Below are positions 14,911-23,072 of a stretch of 28,347 bases of DNA, piece after piece. The position numbers and the translations under genes were made by a program. This stretch comes from an uncultured Sphingopyxis sp. Lineage in GTDB: Bacteria > Pseudomonadota > Alphaproteobacteria > Sphingomonadales > Sphingomonadaceae. The notes below the pieces were generated by a model, which saw only the letters and a list, made by a program, of their open reading frames with translations, did no database searches and had not been told where the DNA came from. Position 1 is the stretch's first letter. Each line of letters opens with the position of its first letter. The stretch lies in the NCBI GenBank assembly GCA_936933955.1, contig CAKZIN010000003.1, positions 1-28,347 of the forward strand, in the 5' to 3' direction.

Positions 14911-15025
14911 GCTCCTGCGAAGGCAGGAGCCCAGGGCCGACAGGCGAAGCGTTAGGTCGCCCTAGGCTCCTGCTTTCGCAGGAGCACTCCCATTCCGACG
15001 ATCGCGCTCCGCCCTTCGCCGGAGC
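14911..15025. repeat. Compound palindromic repeat, copy A
   Basis: The gap between polA and the lipoprotein gene holds three hairpins. H1 (14911-14930) is GCTCCTGC-GAAG-GCAGGAGC and H2 (14966-14985) is GCTCCTGC-TTTC-GCAGGAGC, both perfect eight-base-pair stems. H2 is the reverse complement of H1 apart from one loop base, and flanking CCAGGGC/GCCCTAGG extends the inverted symmetry, so 14911-14985 forms one nested palindrome. H3 (15006-15025) has stem GCTCCG/CGGAGC. This resembles REP/BIME elements. The rest of 14741-15033 shows nothing else certain. Confidence 0.75.
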
Positions 15026-15033
15026 AGGTGCGT

Positions 15034-15552
15034 TTACCGTGACAGCGTTCGCACCGTCGCCGCGTGGCCTTCGACCAGTTGCCGCACCACCGCCTGTGCC
15101 TCCGCGTAGGCAGCGACGTTGCCGGGCAGCCCCGCTTCCGCCGCGGCCTGCGCGAGCCGGTCGAGCCGATCGAGCGCGAGGCGGGTGCGACCGCGTGCGG
15201 TCTCGATGCGCGACAAGGCGACCTCCCCCAGCGCCCACGCCTCGCTGCCCGTCGCGGCGCGCTGCCCGGCCGCTGCCGCGCCGCGGTTGGCGGTAAGCGC
15301 GGCGCGAAACTCGGCATCGCCCGCGCGCGCCTCCTCGATCAGCTGCGCCGCCGCAGCGCGCGCTTCCGCGCTGGCAATGGCAGGCGGCGGGGGCGGCGGG
15401 TCCTCCCCCCGCGCGGCGGTTTCGGCGGCGACCACGTCCTCCACCGCGCGCCGCTCGAGCGTCGGATAACCGCTCGTATCGACATGCGCGCACGCGCTCA
15501 GCGACAGAAGCGCGAGGGCGCAGGCGAACAGGCGTTGGGGCGTTGCGGACAT
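15034..15552 (-). CDS. Putative lipoprotein, helical, unknown function
   Basis: The 172-residue protein has a lipoprotein signal (RLFACALALLSLSAC) with a lipobox LSAC and lipidated Cys21, so it should sit in the outer or inner membrane facing the periplasm. After a short linker comes a run of six prolines (about residue 50), then an Ala/Arg/Glu-rich helical region to the end, possibly a coiled coil. I recognise no family. ATG 15552 is preferred over 15591, as the signal peptide starts directly there. It is divergent from rplU. Confidence 0.72.
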   Translation of the reverse strand: MSATPQRLFACALALLSLSACAHVDTSGYPTLERRAVEDVVAAETAARGEDPPPPPPAIASAEARAAAAQLIEEARAGDAEFRAALTANRGAAAAGQRAATGSEAWALGEVALSRIETARGRTRLALDRLDRLAQAAAEAGLPGNVAAYAEAQAVVRQLVEGHAATVRTLSR

Positions 15553-15607
15553 AGCTTGGAGCGTCGTAACGTCGCCCCATGGGCGGCGCAAATCGGGCGG
15601 CGCAGCG

Positions 15608-15636
15608 TTGACAGCTGCGCCCTCGCTAGGTAACGG
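15608..15636 (+). promoter_or_regulatory. Probable sigma-70 type promoter of rplU-rpmA
   Basis: A consensus -35 box TTGACA (15608-15613) is followed after 17 bases by TAACGG (15631-15636) as a weak -10. It lies about 70 bases before the rplU start in the divergent gap with the lipoprotein gene. The -35 is embedded in an imperfect inverted repeat (15595-15622). Confidence 0.45.
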
Positions 15637-15706
15637 GCCGGGCTTTCCGGCGCCGGGATTCGATTCCGCTGCCGCCGGTCGTTCGCCGATTAAGGAAGAT
15701 TACGCC

Positions 15707-16084
15707 ATGTTCGCCATCGTGCGCACGGGCGGCAAGCAGTATCGCGTTGCCCCCGGAGACCGGATTGTCGTCGAAAAGCTGAGCGGAGCCGTGGGCGACC
15801 GCGTGGAGCTGGGCGACGTCCTGCTCGCAGGCGACGGCGCCGACCTCAAGCCGACCGACGGCCTCAAGGTTGCGGCGGAAATCGTCGGTCAGGGTCGCGG
15901 CGAAAAGATCATCGTCTTCAAGAAGAAGCGCCGTCACAACTATCGCCGCCGCAACGGCCACCGCCAGTATCACACCCAGCTTCAGATCCTGAGCGTGGGT
16001 GACGAACAGGCCCAGCCGCGCCAGAAGGCAGCGAAGACGGCTCCGGCGACCGCCGAAGCCACCACTCAGTCCACCGAAGCCTGA
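15707..16084 (+). CDS. rplU: 50S ribosomal protein L21
   Basis: The product starts MFAIVRTGGKQYRV, the L21 signature, and has FKKKRRHNYRRRNGHRQ, the basic rRNA-binding loop. L21 binds 23S rRNA near L20 in the large subunit. ATG 15707 follows a good AAGGAAG (15692-15698). At 125 residues it is longer than the about 103 of E. coli L21 because of a C-terminal Ala/Thr/Gln-rich extension, seen in alphaproteobacterial relatives. rpmA follows after 30 bases in the same operon. Confidence 0.97.
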   Translation: MFAIVRTGGKQYRVAPGDRIVVEKLSGAVGDRVELGDVLLAGDGADLKPTDGLKVAAEIVGQGRGEKIIVFKKKRRHNYRRRNGHRQYHTQLQILSVGDEQAQPRQKAAKTAPATAEATTQSTEA

Positions 16085-16114
16085 CGCTTCGCGTAACCGC
16101 AGGAGACAGCAGCC

Positions 16115-16393
16115 ATGGCACATAAAAAGGCAGGCGGTTCGTCGCGCAACGGTCGCGATTCGGCCGGTAAGCGCCTCGGCGTGAAGAAGTTCGGCGGCCA
16201 GGAAGTGGTCGGCGGCAACATCATCGTGCGCCAGCGCGGCACCAAATTCTATCCGGGCACCAACGTCGGCATCGGCAAGGATCACACCTTGTTTGCGACC
16301 ACCGACGGCCGCGTGCGATTCCACGACGGCAAGCTAGGGCGCAAGTTCGTGTCGGTAGACGCGAGCATTATGCCGCTCGAGGCTGCAGAATAA
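16115..16393 (+). CDS. rpmA: 50S ribosomal protein L27
   Basis: The 92-residue protein begins MAHKKAGGSSRNGRDS and has GVKKFGG and IVRQRGTKFYPG, all typical of L27, whose N-terminus reaches the peptidyl transferase centre. There is no N-terminal extension of the kind cleaved in Firmicutes. A GGAGA precedes the ATG. It ends the rplU-rpmA operon and is followed by a terminator. Confidence 0.98.
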   Translation: MAHKKAGGSSRNGRDSAGKRLGVKKFGGQEVVGGNIIVRQRGTKFYPGTNVGIGKDHTLFATTDGRVRFHDGKLGRKFVSVDASIMPLEAAE

Positions 16394-16460
16394 GGCGGGC
16401 GATCGGACAGGGTCGCGCCGCCAGGGCGACCCCCCGTTGGATCTAATCGGTCCACACACA

Positions 16461-16494
16461 AGGAGGGAGACGGGTCGCCCCGGCTCCCTTTTTT
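16461..16494 (+). terminator. Rho-independent terminator of rplU-rpmA
   Basis: The stem AGGAGGGAG-A-CGGG with CCCG-G-CTCCCTTTT (one A/G mismatch) closes loop TCGC and runs into six Ts (16489-16494). It lies 68 bases after the rpmA stop and 125 bases before the GNAT gene, which therefore likely has its own promoter or relies on readthrough. Confidence 0.88.
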
Positions 16495-16619
16495 GTTGGT
16501 CGTCGCGGGCTCGCGCGACCGGAGTCGAAGCCCCCGTCTCCCTCCCCACAGCGTTCGCTGTCGCCAACGCGTCACATCGACGTGCCAGCGGCGGCGGCGA
16601 GAGAGAAGGGTTGGAGACG

Positions 16620-17234
16620 ATGCACGCACGCACCGACCGGCTGTTGCTGCGGCCTGGATACCTCGAGGACGCCGCCGCACTGGCGCAGGGGATCGGCGAC
16701 CCCGCAGTCGCACGGAACCTCGCGACGGTCCCCTTGCCCTATGGCGAGGCGGACGCGCGCGAGTGGCTCGCGCAGACGCCAGGCGATGGCGACATGCGCT
16801 TCCTCATCCACGCGCGCACGCACGGGCGGCTACGCCTCGTCGGTGGCATCGGGCTGCACTGGCGCGAGGACGACGGCGGGTTCGGCGATGGCCTCGCGCA
16901 TCACGAACTCGGTTACTGGATTGCGCGGCCCTATTGGGGTCTCGGCTTCGCGACGGAGGCGGGGCGCGCGGTGATGCAGATCGCCCGCGCGGTTGGCCTT
17001 AGCAATGTGCGCGCCGGGCATTTCGCCGACAATCCCGCATCGGGCGCGGTGCTGCGTAAGCTCGGGTTCCGCCCCACCGGCCGCACCGCCCCCCGCCGCA
17101 GCCTGGCGCGCGACGGCGAGGTCACGTGCGTGCTGTTCGAGGACGCCGCGCTCGATGGGGTAGACTCGCCTGAGCTTACTCGACCGAACTTTAGCCCGAC
17201 GATGCGTGAAGAGTGGCGCTTGCTGGCAGCATAA
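16620..17234 (+). CDS. GNAT family N-acetyltransferase (RimJ/RimL type)
   Basis: The 204-residue protein begins with the strand pattern TDRLLLRP of RimJ/RimL-type acetyltransferases and contains ELGYWIARPYWGLGFATEAGRA, where the Gly-rich part is the acetyl-CoA pyrophosphate-binding site, followed by NPASGAVLRKLGF typical of the last helix and strand. It transfers acetyl from acetyl-CoA to an amine; the substrate, perhaps a ribosomal protein N-terminus, is unknown. ATG 16620 follows GGAG (16613-16616); upstream in-frame extension lacks family similarity. Position after rplU-rpmA is common in relatives. Confidence 0.88.
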   Translation: MHARTDRLLLRPGYLEDAAALAQGIGDPAVARNLATVPLPYGEADAREWLAQTPGDGDMRFLIHARTHGRLRLVGGIGLHWREDDGGFGDGLAHHELGYWIARPYWGLGFATEAGRAVMQIARAVGLSNVRAGHFADNPASGAVLRKLGFRPTGRTAPRRSLARDGEVTCVLFEDAALDGVDSPELTRPNFSPTMREEWRLLAA

Positions 17235-17256
17235 GCGCGCCCCTCACGCCATCCTT

Positions 17257-17805
17257 TCACGTCGACGGGTTCTGAGCCGCACCCTCCCGCCGTCGTGACC
17301 ACAGCGTCGTCAGCCCGTCCGCCAGCGCCACGTCACCCTGTCGGCGATAGCCCAGCCGCTCCGCCACCCGCAGCGAGGCGGCGTTGCCGTGGTCGATGAT
17401 GCAGCGCGTCTCGTCGCCCCCGAGCGCGCCGTCCGCCCAGCCGAGCGCCGCGGCCATGATCTCGCTTGCCGCGCCTTTGCCCCACCAGGCGGGCGCGATC
17501 GCCCAGCCGGCTTCGGGATAGCCCTCCAGCGCGGGCACGCCGCGCTCCCAAGAGGCAAAGCCGCCGCAGCCGATGAAGAGGTCGCTCGCGCGGTCGGCGA
17601 ACACCCAATAGCCATAGCCGAGCATCGCCCACAGCCCCGGCTGGCCGAGGAAGCGATACCATGCCTCCTGCCGGGTGCGCCCGCGCCCGCCGCCGATGAA
17701 GGCGGTGGTGCGATCGTCCGCCCACATGTCGGCATAGGCGTCGAAGTCGCGCAATTCCGCGCTGCGCAGGCGGAAGCGCTCGGTCTCGATGACCGGCGCC
17801 TCCAT
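17257..17805 (-). CDS. GNAT family N-acetyltransferase
   Basis: The 182-residue protein starts IETERFRLRSAELRDFDAYADMW and includes EAGWAIAPAWWGKGAASEIMAAA (acetyl-CoA loop) and NAASLRVAERLGYRRQGDV, so it is a second RimJ/RimL-like acetyltransferase, distinct from the one at 16620. Substrate unknown. The ATG at 17805 shares one base with the thiolase stop (TGATG), so it is translated by coupling as the last gene of the nadE-gltX-thiolase operon. A longer frame runs back to 18417 but lies antiphase within the thiolase gene and is not real. It is convergent with the other GNAT gene. Confidence 0.86.
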   Translation of the reverse strand: MEAPVIETERFRLRSAELRDFDAYADMWADDRTTAFIGGGRGRTRQEAWYRFLGQPGLWAMLGYGYWVFADRASDLFIGCGGFASWERGVPALEGYPEAGWAIAPAWWGKGAASEIMAAALGWADGALGGDETRCIIDHGNAASLRVAERLGYRRQGDVALADGLTTLWSRRREGAAQNPST

Positions 17806-18998
17806 CACACCCGTTCGAACAGCGCGGCGCAGCCCTGCCCGCCGCCGATGCACATGGTTTCGAGCGCATAGCGACCGTCGCGGCGCTTCAGCTCCGCCAT
17901 CATCGAGGCCAGGATGCGCCCGCCCGTCGCGGCGATCGGGTGGCCGAGCGAGATGCCCGAACCGTTGACGTTGAGCCGTTCCGGATCGTGCCAGCCCCAG
18001 CCCTTGAGCACGCCTAGCACCTGCGTCGCGAACGCTTCGTTGAGCTCGACGAGATCGATGTCGGCCCAGCCCTTGCCGGTCCGCGCGAACAGTTTTTCGA
18101 CCGCGGGCACCGGGCCCAGCCCCATCGTCGCCGGGTGGCACCCCGCCGCCGCGAAGCCGACCAGCCGCGCCACCGGATCGACCTTGAGCGCCTTCGCGCC
18201 CGCTTCGCTGACGACGATGCAGGCGGCGGCGGCGTCGTTCTGCTGGCTCGCGTTGCCCGCGGTGACGGTGCCGTCCTTCATGATCGGGCGCAGCGCGGCG
18301 AGGCTTTCGGCGGTGACATCGCCCCGCACGCCCTCGTCGCGATCGACGGTGACGCTGCCCTTGCGGCCCTCCACCGTGACCGGCACCAGCTCGTCGGCGA
18401 AGGCGCCGCGCGCCCATGCCGCCGCGGCGCGTTCGTGGCTGGTGAGCGCATAGGCGTCGGCGTCGGCGCGCGAGATGTCGGCGTCCCGCCCGACATTCTC
18501 CGCCGTTTCGATCATCCCCGAAATGCGGCCGAAGCGCGCTTCGGGCTGCGAGCGTTCGCGCCCGCGCAGCAGCCGGTCGTGCAGCACCGGCGAGCCGGCC
18601 TTCACGCCCTTCCTGAGGCCCAGCGTGTAGTGCTCGGCGTTGGACATGCTCTCCGCTCCGCCGGCGATAACGATGTCCGCCTGCCCCGCCTGCACCATCG
18701 CCGCGGCGAGGCCGATGGCGGTGAGCCCGCCCCCGCAGCGCCGGTCGATCTGCATTCCCGGCACCGACAGCGGCAGGTCCGCCGCCAGCGCCGCCCAGCG
18801 CCCGATCGCGGGCGCCTCACCGTTGGGATAGGCCTGCGCGAAGATGACGTCCTCGATCCGCTCGGGGTCGACGCCCGACCGCTCGACCAGCGCGCGCAGC
18901 ACCGTTTCGGCAAGCTTTTCCGCGGGCACATCGGCGAGCGCGCCGAGGTAGCGGCCGACCGGCGTCCGCAGCGGGAGGGCGATTAAGGCGTCGGCCAT
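17805..18998 (-). CDS. Thiolase (acetyl-CoA C-acyltransferase)
   Basis: The 397-residue enzyme has all thiolase landmarks: nucleophile Cys88 in QIDRRCGGG, NEAFA, His353 in GHPIAATGG and the second Cys383 in CIGGGQG. It condenses two acyl-CoA molecules or cleaves 3-ketoacyl-CoA, and so may work in beta-oxidation, polyhydroxyalkanoate synthesis or ring-cleavage pathways; the sequence alone does not decide. The Arg-Arg before the nucleophile and a second Cys (390) are not unusual. It starts 11 bases after gltX and overlaps the GNAT gene, so it lies in the middle of an operon with no functional partner of its own pathway. Confidence 0.92.
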   Translation of the reverse strand: MADALIALPLRTPVGRYLGALADVPAEKLAETVLRALVERSGVDPERIEDVIFAQAYPNGEAPAIGRWAALAADLPLSVPGMQIDRRCGGGLTAIGLAAAMVQAGQADIVIAGGAESMSNAEHYTLGLRKGVKAGSPVLHDRLLRGRERSQPEARFGRISGMIETAENVGRDADISRADADAYALTSHERAAAAWARGAFADELVPVTVEGRKGSVTVDRDEGVRGDVTAESLAALRPIMKDGTVTAGNASQQNDAAAACIVVSEAGAKALKVDPVARLVGFAAAGCHPATMGLGPVPAVEKLFARTGKGWADIDLVELNEAFATQVLGVLKGWGWHDPERLNVNGSGISLGHPIAATGGRILASMMAELKRRDGRYALETMCIGGGQGCAALFERV

Positions 18999-19009
18999 GT
19001 CAGTCTCCG

Positions 19010-20338
19010 TCAGGCGAGCGCGGCGCGCAGCCGCTCGATCGCGCGTTCGCGCCCGATCAGCGGTAGCAGACTCGCCATGTCGGGCCCCGCGTCGGCGCCC
19101 GTCAAGGCCCGGCGCAGCGGCAGAAAAAGCGCGCGACCCTTGGCGCCCGTCGCCGCGCCGACCGCTGCGGTGAGCAGCTTCCAGTCAGCAAACGCCTCCC
19201 CGTCCAGCACCGCGGCGGCGGCGGCGACCACTGCGCGATCCTCGTCCGACAGGGCAGGCGCGGCGACCGGACCGACGACGCTCGCCCACAGCGTCGGCGC
19301 CTCGTCGATGCGGGTGAGGTTGCCGCGCAGCGCCTCCCACGCGACCGGGGTCATGTCCGGCGGCAGGCGTTCGGCGACGCGCTCGTGCGGCAGTTGGTGG
19401 ACGATGCGCGCGTTGAGTGTGGCGAGCTCCTCCGCCACGACCGGCGCGGGAGCGCGGCCGAACCGCGACAGGTCGAACCCCGCCGCCAGACCCATGAGTT
19501 CCGTCTGCGGCTCGAGCGGATCGCGCGTGCCCAGCCGCGCGAGGTAGGCGCGCACCGTTTCGGGCTCGATCCCTGCCTCGCCCAGCGCATCGCGGTCGGC
19601 GGCACCGTCGCGTTTGGAGAGCTTGCCCTCTGCCCCGGTCAGCAGCGCGACATGGCCGAAGGTTGGGCGCGACGCGCCCAGCGCGTCGAACATCTGCGCC
19701 TGCGCGGCGGTGTTGCTGACATGGTCTTCGCCACGGATGACGTGGGTAATGCCCATGTCGATGTCGTCGATGACCGAGGGGAGGAGGTAGAGCCAGCTCC
19801 CATCAGCGCGGCGCACGACGGGGTCGGACAGGTGCGCGGGGTCGAAGCGCTGCTCGCCGCGCACCGCATCGTGCCAGACGATCGGCGCGGTGTGGTCGAG
19901 CTTGAAGCGCCAGTGCGGCCGCTCCCCCGCCGCCAGCTTGGCGTCGACTTCCGCCTCGCTCAACGCCAGCGCGGTGCGTTCGTAGACCGGCGGCAGCCCC
20001 CGCGCGCGCAGCACCTTGCGCCTGAGGTCGAGCTCCTCCGCGCTCTCGAAACAGGGGTACACCCGCCCCGCCGCGCGCAACTCCTCAAATCGTCGTTCGT
20101 AGAGGTCGAGCCGCTGCGACTGCCGCACCTCCCCCGTCGGCGTCAGCCCGAGCCAAGCGAGATCCTGACGGATCGCCTCGACGAACCGCTCCTCGCTCCG
20201 CGCAGCGTCGGTATCGTCGACGCGCAGCCAGAATTCGCCCTCCTCGCGCAGCGCCGCCAGCGCGTTGAGCACCGCCACTCGCAGATTGCCAAGGTGCATT
20301 CGCCCAGTCGGCGAAGGGGCGAAGCGGGTGACGATCAT
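19010..20338 (-). CDS. gltX: Glutamyl-tRNA synthetase
   Basis: The 442-residue class I synthetase begins MIVTRFAPSPTGRMHLGN with a HIGH-like HLGN at 15-18, has LRVDDTD and GEDHVSNTAAQ, and a KMSKS-like KLSKR at 239-243. It charges tRNA with glutamate. It is shorter than the usual 470-490 residues. Many alphaproteobacteria carry two GltX copies, one of which also charges tRNA-Gln; which this is cannot be told here. The start overlaps the nadE stop by four bases (ATGA) and the thiolase follows 11 bases after its stop, so it is made from the same transcript. Confidence 0.95.
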   Translation of the reverse strand: MIVTRFAPSPTGRMHLGNLRVAVLNALAALREEGEFWLRVDDTDAARSEERFVEAIRQDLAWLGLTPTGEVRQSQRLDLYERRFEELRAAGRVYPCFESAEELDLRRKVLRARGLPPVYERTALALSEAEVDAKLAAGERPHWRFKLDHTAPIVWHDAVRGEQRFDPAHLSDPVVRRADGSWLYLLPSVIDDIDMGITHVIRGEDHVSNTAAQAQMFDALGASRPTFGHVALLTGAEGKLSKRDGAADRDALGEAGIEPETVRAYLARLGTRDPLEPQTELMGLAAGFDLSRFGRAPAPVVAEELATLNARIVHQLPHERVAERLPPDMTPVAWEALRGNLTRIDEAPTLWASVVGPVAAPALSDEDRAVVAAAAAVLDGEAFADWKLLTAAVGAATGAKGRALFLPLRRALTGADAGPDMASLLPLIGRERAIERLRAALA

Positions 20339-21999
20339 GCCGTGCGAAATCCGTGGGTGATGGGGTAGCGGCGGTCGCGGCCGAAGTTGCGGGTGCCGAG
20401 CTTCACCCCCGGCGCGGCCTGGCGGCGCTTATATTCGGCGATGGCGACGAGCCGTTCGATCCGAGCCACTTCCGTGCGGTTGAAGCCATGTTCGGCGACG
20501 ATGTCGTCGACCGACTGCTCGCGCTCGATCAGCCCCATCAGCATCGCATCGAGCTGCTCATAAGGCGGCAGGCTGTCCTGATCGGTCTGGTTGGGGCGCA
20601 GCTCCGCGCTTGGCGGTTTGTCGATGATCGCGCGAGGGATGACCTCCCCGGCGCGCCCCCTGGCCAGCCTCGGCACGTGCGCATTGCGCCAGCGCGCGAC
20701 CTTGAACACGGTCGTCTTATACACGTCCTTTAGCGGGTTATACCCGCCTGCCATGTCGCCGTAGATGGTCGCGTAGCCAACGCTCATTTCACTCTTGTTG
20801 CCCGTGGTCAGCAGCATCGGCCCGAACTTGTTGCTGAGCGCCATCAGCGTCACGCCGCGGATGCGCGACTGAACGTTTTCTTCGGTGAGGTCGACCTCGG
20901 TATCGGCGAAGCTGCCCGCCAGCATCGCGTCGAACGCGTCCACGGCGGGGGCGATGGAGATGGTCTCATAGGAACAACCGATCGCACGCGCGCAGGCCTC
21001 GGCGTCGTCGAGGCTCGCCCGGCTGGTGTAGCGGGAGGGGAGCATGACGCAGCGCACCCGCTCCGGACCCAGCGCGTCGGCGGCGATGGCGGCGACCAGC
21101 GCGCTGTCGATACCGCCGGAGAGGCCGAGCAGCACACCCGGAAAGCGGTTACGCTCCACATAGTCGCGCGTGGCGACCAGCATCGCGTGGTAGATATCCG
21201 CGGGGTGATCGTCCCACGTCGCGACCTCGCCGCCCTCGCAGTCCCAGCGACCGTCGCTGCGCTGCGACCAGCGCGTGACCCGCTCCGCCTCCTCCCAGTC
21301 GGGGAGGCGGTGGCGGGTTTCGCCCGCTCCGTTCAGCACGAAGGAGCAGCCGTCGAACACCAGCTCGTCCTGCCCGCCGACGCGGTTGAGGAAGATCAGC
21401 GGCAGCCCGGTGTCGCGCACGCGCGCGGCGAACACCTGGGTCAGGCGGCGGTCGTCCTTGTCGATCTCATACGGGCTGCCGTTGACCGAGATGAGCACCT
21501 GCGCCCCCGCGTCGGCGAGGTGCTGGCAGACGGTGGGGAGCCAGCCATCCTCGCAGATCGGCAGGCCGAGCCGCACCCCGCGAAAATCGACCGGATCGGG
21601 CAGCGGGCCGGGAACGAACACGCGCTTTTCGTCGAACGTGCCGTAGTTGGGGAGCTCGTGCTTGAGCCGAAGTGCGGCGACCTCGCCGCCATCGAGCAAA
21701 GCGACGGCGTTGTGGAGCCCCGCTGCGCTGCGCTGCACGGTGCCGACCAGCATGGCCGGTCCACCGTCGCCCGTCGCCGCGGCGAGCTCCGCCAACTTGG
21801 CCTCCGCACGCTCCGCCAGCGCGGGCTTCAGCACCAGATCCTCGGGCGGATAGCCGATCAGCTGCAGCTCGGGATAGACGATCAGGTCGGCGTCGGGGTG
21901 CCGCCCGCGCACCGCCAGCATCGCCGCGGCATTGGCGTCGAGATCGCCGACGCTCTGGCTGAGTTGGGCGAGGACGATGCTGAGCGTGCGCGCGGTCAT
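20335..21999 (-). CDS. nadE: Glutamine-dependent NAD+ synthase
   Basis: The 554-residue enzyme has an N-terminal nitrilase-type glutaminase (triad Glu44, Lys113, Cys149 in LPICEDGW) and a C-terminal synthetase with the ATP loop SGGIDS (294-299). It converts deamido-NAD to NAD with ammonia from glutamine, the last step of NAD synthesis. Length and domain order match the family. It is the first gene of the minus-strand operon; its promoter should lie in 22000-22100, a region that also carries repeat copy B. It overlaps gltX by four bases. Confidence 0.96.
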   Translation of the reverse strand: MTARTLSIVLAQLSQSVGDLDANAAAMLAVRGRHPDADLIVYPELQLIGYPPEDLVLKPALAERAEAKLAELAAATGDGGPAMLVGTVQRSAAGLHNAVALLDGGEVAALRLKHELPNYGTFDEKRVFVPGPLPDPVDFRGVRLGLPICEDGWLPTVCQHLADAGAQVLISVNGSPYEIDKDDRRLTQVFAARVRDTGLPLIFLNRVGGQDELVFDGCSFVLNGAGETRHRLPDWEEAERVTRWSQRSDGRWDCEGGEVATWDDHPADIYHAMLVATRDYVERNRFPGVLLGLSGGIDSALVAAIAADALGPERVRCVMLPSRYTSRASLDDAEACARAIGCSYETISIAPAVDAFDAMLAGSFADTEVDLTEENVQSRIRGVTLMALSNKFGPMLLTTGNKSEMSVGYATIYGDMAGGYNPLKDVYKTTVFKVARWRNAHVPRLARGRAGEVIPRAIIDKPPSAELRPNQTDQDSLPPYEQLDAMLMGLIEREQSVDDIVAEHGFNRTEVARIERLVAIAEYKRRQAAPGVKLGTRNFGRDRRYPITHGFRTA

Positions 22000-22060
22000 G
22001 CCACGCCCGTAACATGATTCGCGGCGCGGGGGAGGGGGCTACTCTCGGGCCTCAACCCGG

Positions 22061-22145
22061 TGCTCCTTCGAAAGCAGGAGCACGTTGCGTTCGGGGGGTG
22101 GCGGCGCGCGCAGCTAATGGTCCGCCCCTCGCCGGAGCACAGGAG
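22061..22145. repeat. Compound palindromic repeat, copy B
   Basis: Positions 22061-22082 form a hairpin TGCTCCT...AGGAGCA around CGAAAGC that differs from the stem of copy A by one base. At 22121-22136 the sequence TCCGCCCCTCGCCGGA corresponds to hairpin H3 of copy A, and both copies continue with GCA and end in GTGCG. Order and orientation of the two parts match those at 14966-15030, with a longer spacer. The rest of the nadE/extensin gap (22000-22255) shows nothing else certain. Confidence 0.65.
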
Positions 22146-22255
22146 TGCGCGCACACGGATGGCGGCGCGCGACCCTCGCGCATTGACGCGGGGCGCTGTG
22201 CCGCCACATCTGCGCACGCGATGCCTCGCCTGCCCTCCCTTCAAAGCCAGCGACG

Positions 22256-23005
22256 ATGACGCGCGCCCGGCGAAGTAAGCGCTCTGCCGGGGCGCCGCCT
22301 GCTTGGCTGGTGGCGCTAGTGCTGGCGCTGCTGCTGGCGGCGGGGCTGTGGTTCGGCGACCGCTGGCTCAAGGCCAATCCGCAGCACGACCCCCGCGCGC
22401 CGCTGTCCATGGCTGACCCGATCGGCTGGGCCACCGCGCGCAAGCTCGCCAAGCTGCGGGAGGAGCCCGCGCAATGCGTCGCTGCGCTGCGCGACGCGGG
22501 CATCCGGGTGGAGCTGTTGCCTCCAGCGGGGCGCGGCAATTGCCGCAACGTCGACCGGCTGCGGCTGCCCGACGGGCCGGTCTACAACTTGCGTCTGTCG
22601 CCCGCGCCGCCCGCCGCGCGCTGCGTCGTCAACGCGAGCCTGCTGCTGTGGCTCGACCGGCGCGTGCAGGCCGCCGCCTTTCGCCACTTCGGCAAGCCGG
22701 TCGTGCGGGTCGAGAATCTCGGCACCGAAAATTGCCGCACCATCGCCGGGACCGGACAGGTCAGCCAGCATGCCACCGGCGCGGCGATCGACATTGCGGG
22801 CTTCGTGCTCGCGGGTGGGCAGCGGGTGAGCGTGTTGCGCGACTGGAATAGCGCCGACCCCGCGCGGCGCGCCTTTCTGCGGGAGGCGCGCGACGGCGCG
22901 TGCGAGCTGTTCGCAACCTCGCTCTCCCCCGACTACAACCGCGCGCATGCCGACCACCTTCACCTCGATGTCGCGGCGCGCCGCGGATACCGCGTCTGCC
23001 GTTGA
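22256..23005 (+). CDS. Extensin-like family protein (DD-peptidase-like fold)
   Basis: The 249-residue protein has an N-terminal membrane anchor (about 17-35) and a periplasmic extensin-like domain. SQHATGAAIDIAGF (His172, Asp179) and HADHLHLD (His234, His236) match the zinc-binding pattern of M15/LAS peptidases that cut peptidoglycan cross-links or side chains. Several Cys (74, 96, 123, 160, 215, 248) may form disulfides. Activity of the family is largely untested. ATG 22256 starts just before the basic anchor. It is divergent from nadE. Confidence 0.88.
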   Translation: MTRARRSKRSAGAPPAWLVALVLALLLAAGLWFGDRWLKANPQHDPRAPLSMADPIGWATARKLAKLREEPAQCVAALRDAGIRVELLPPAGRGNCRNVDRLRLPDGPVYNLRLSPAPPAARCVVNASLLLWLDRRVQAAAFRHFGKPVVRVENLGTENCRTIAGTGQVSQHATGAAIDIAGFVLAGGQRVSVLRDWNSADPARRAFLREARDGACELFATSLSPDYNRAHADHLHLDVAARRGYRVCR

Positions 23006-23072
23006 GGGTGCGGGGCGAGACCGCTAAGGGGCCCGGCAACATCCATCCTCAGCGCGAAAGGGGCACGCGCCC

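Noticed and set aside
15643..15706. Possible autoregulatory leader RNA of rplU
   Set aside because: No structure resembling a described ribosomal-protein leader could be recognised in the short 5' region.
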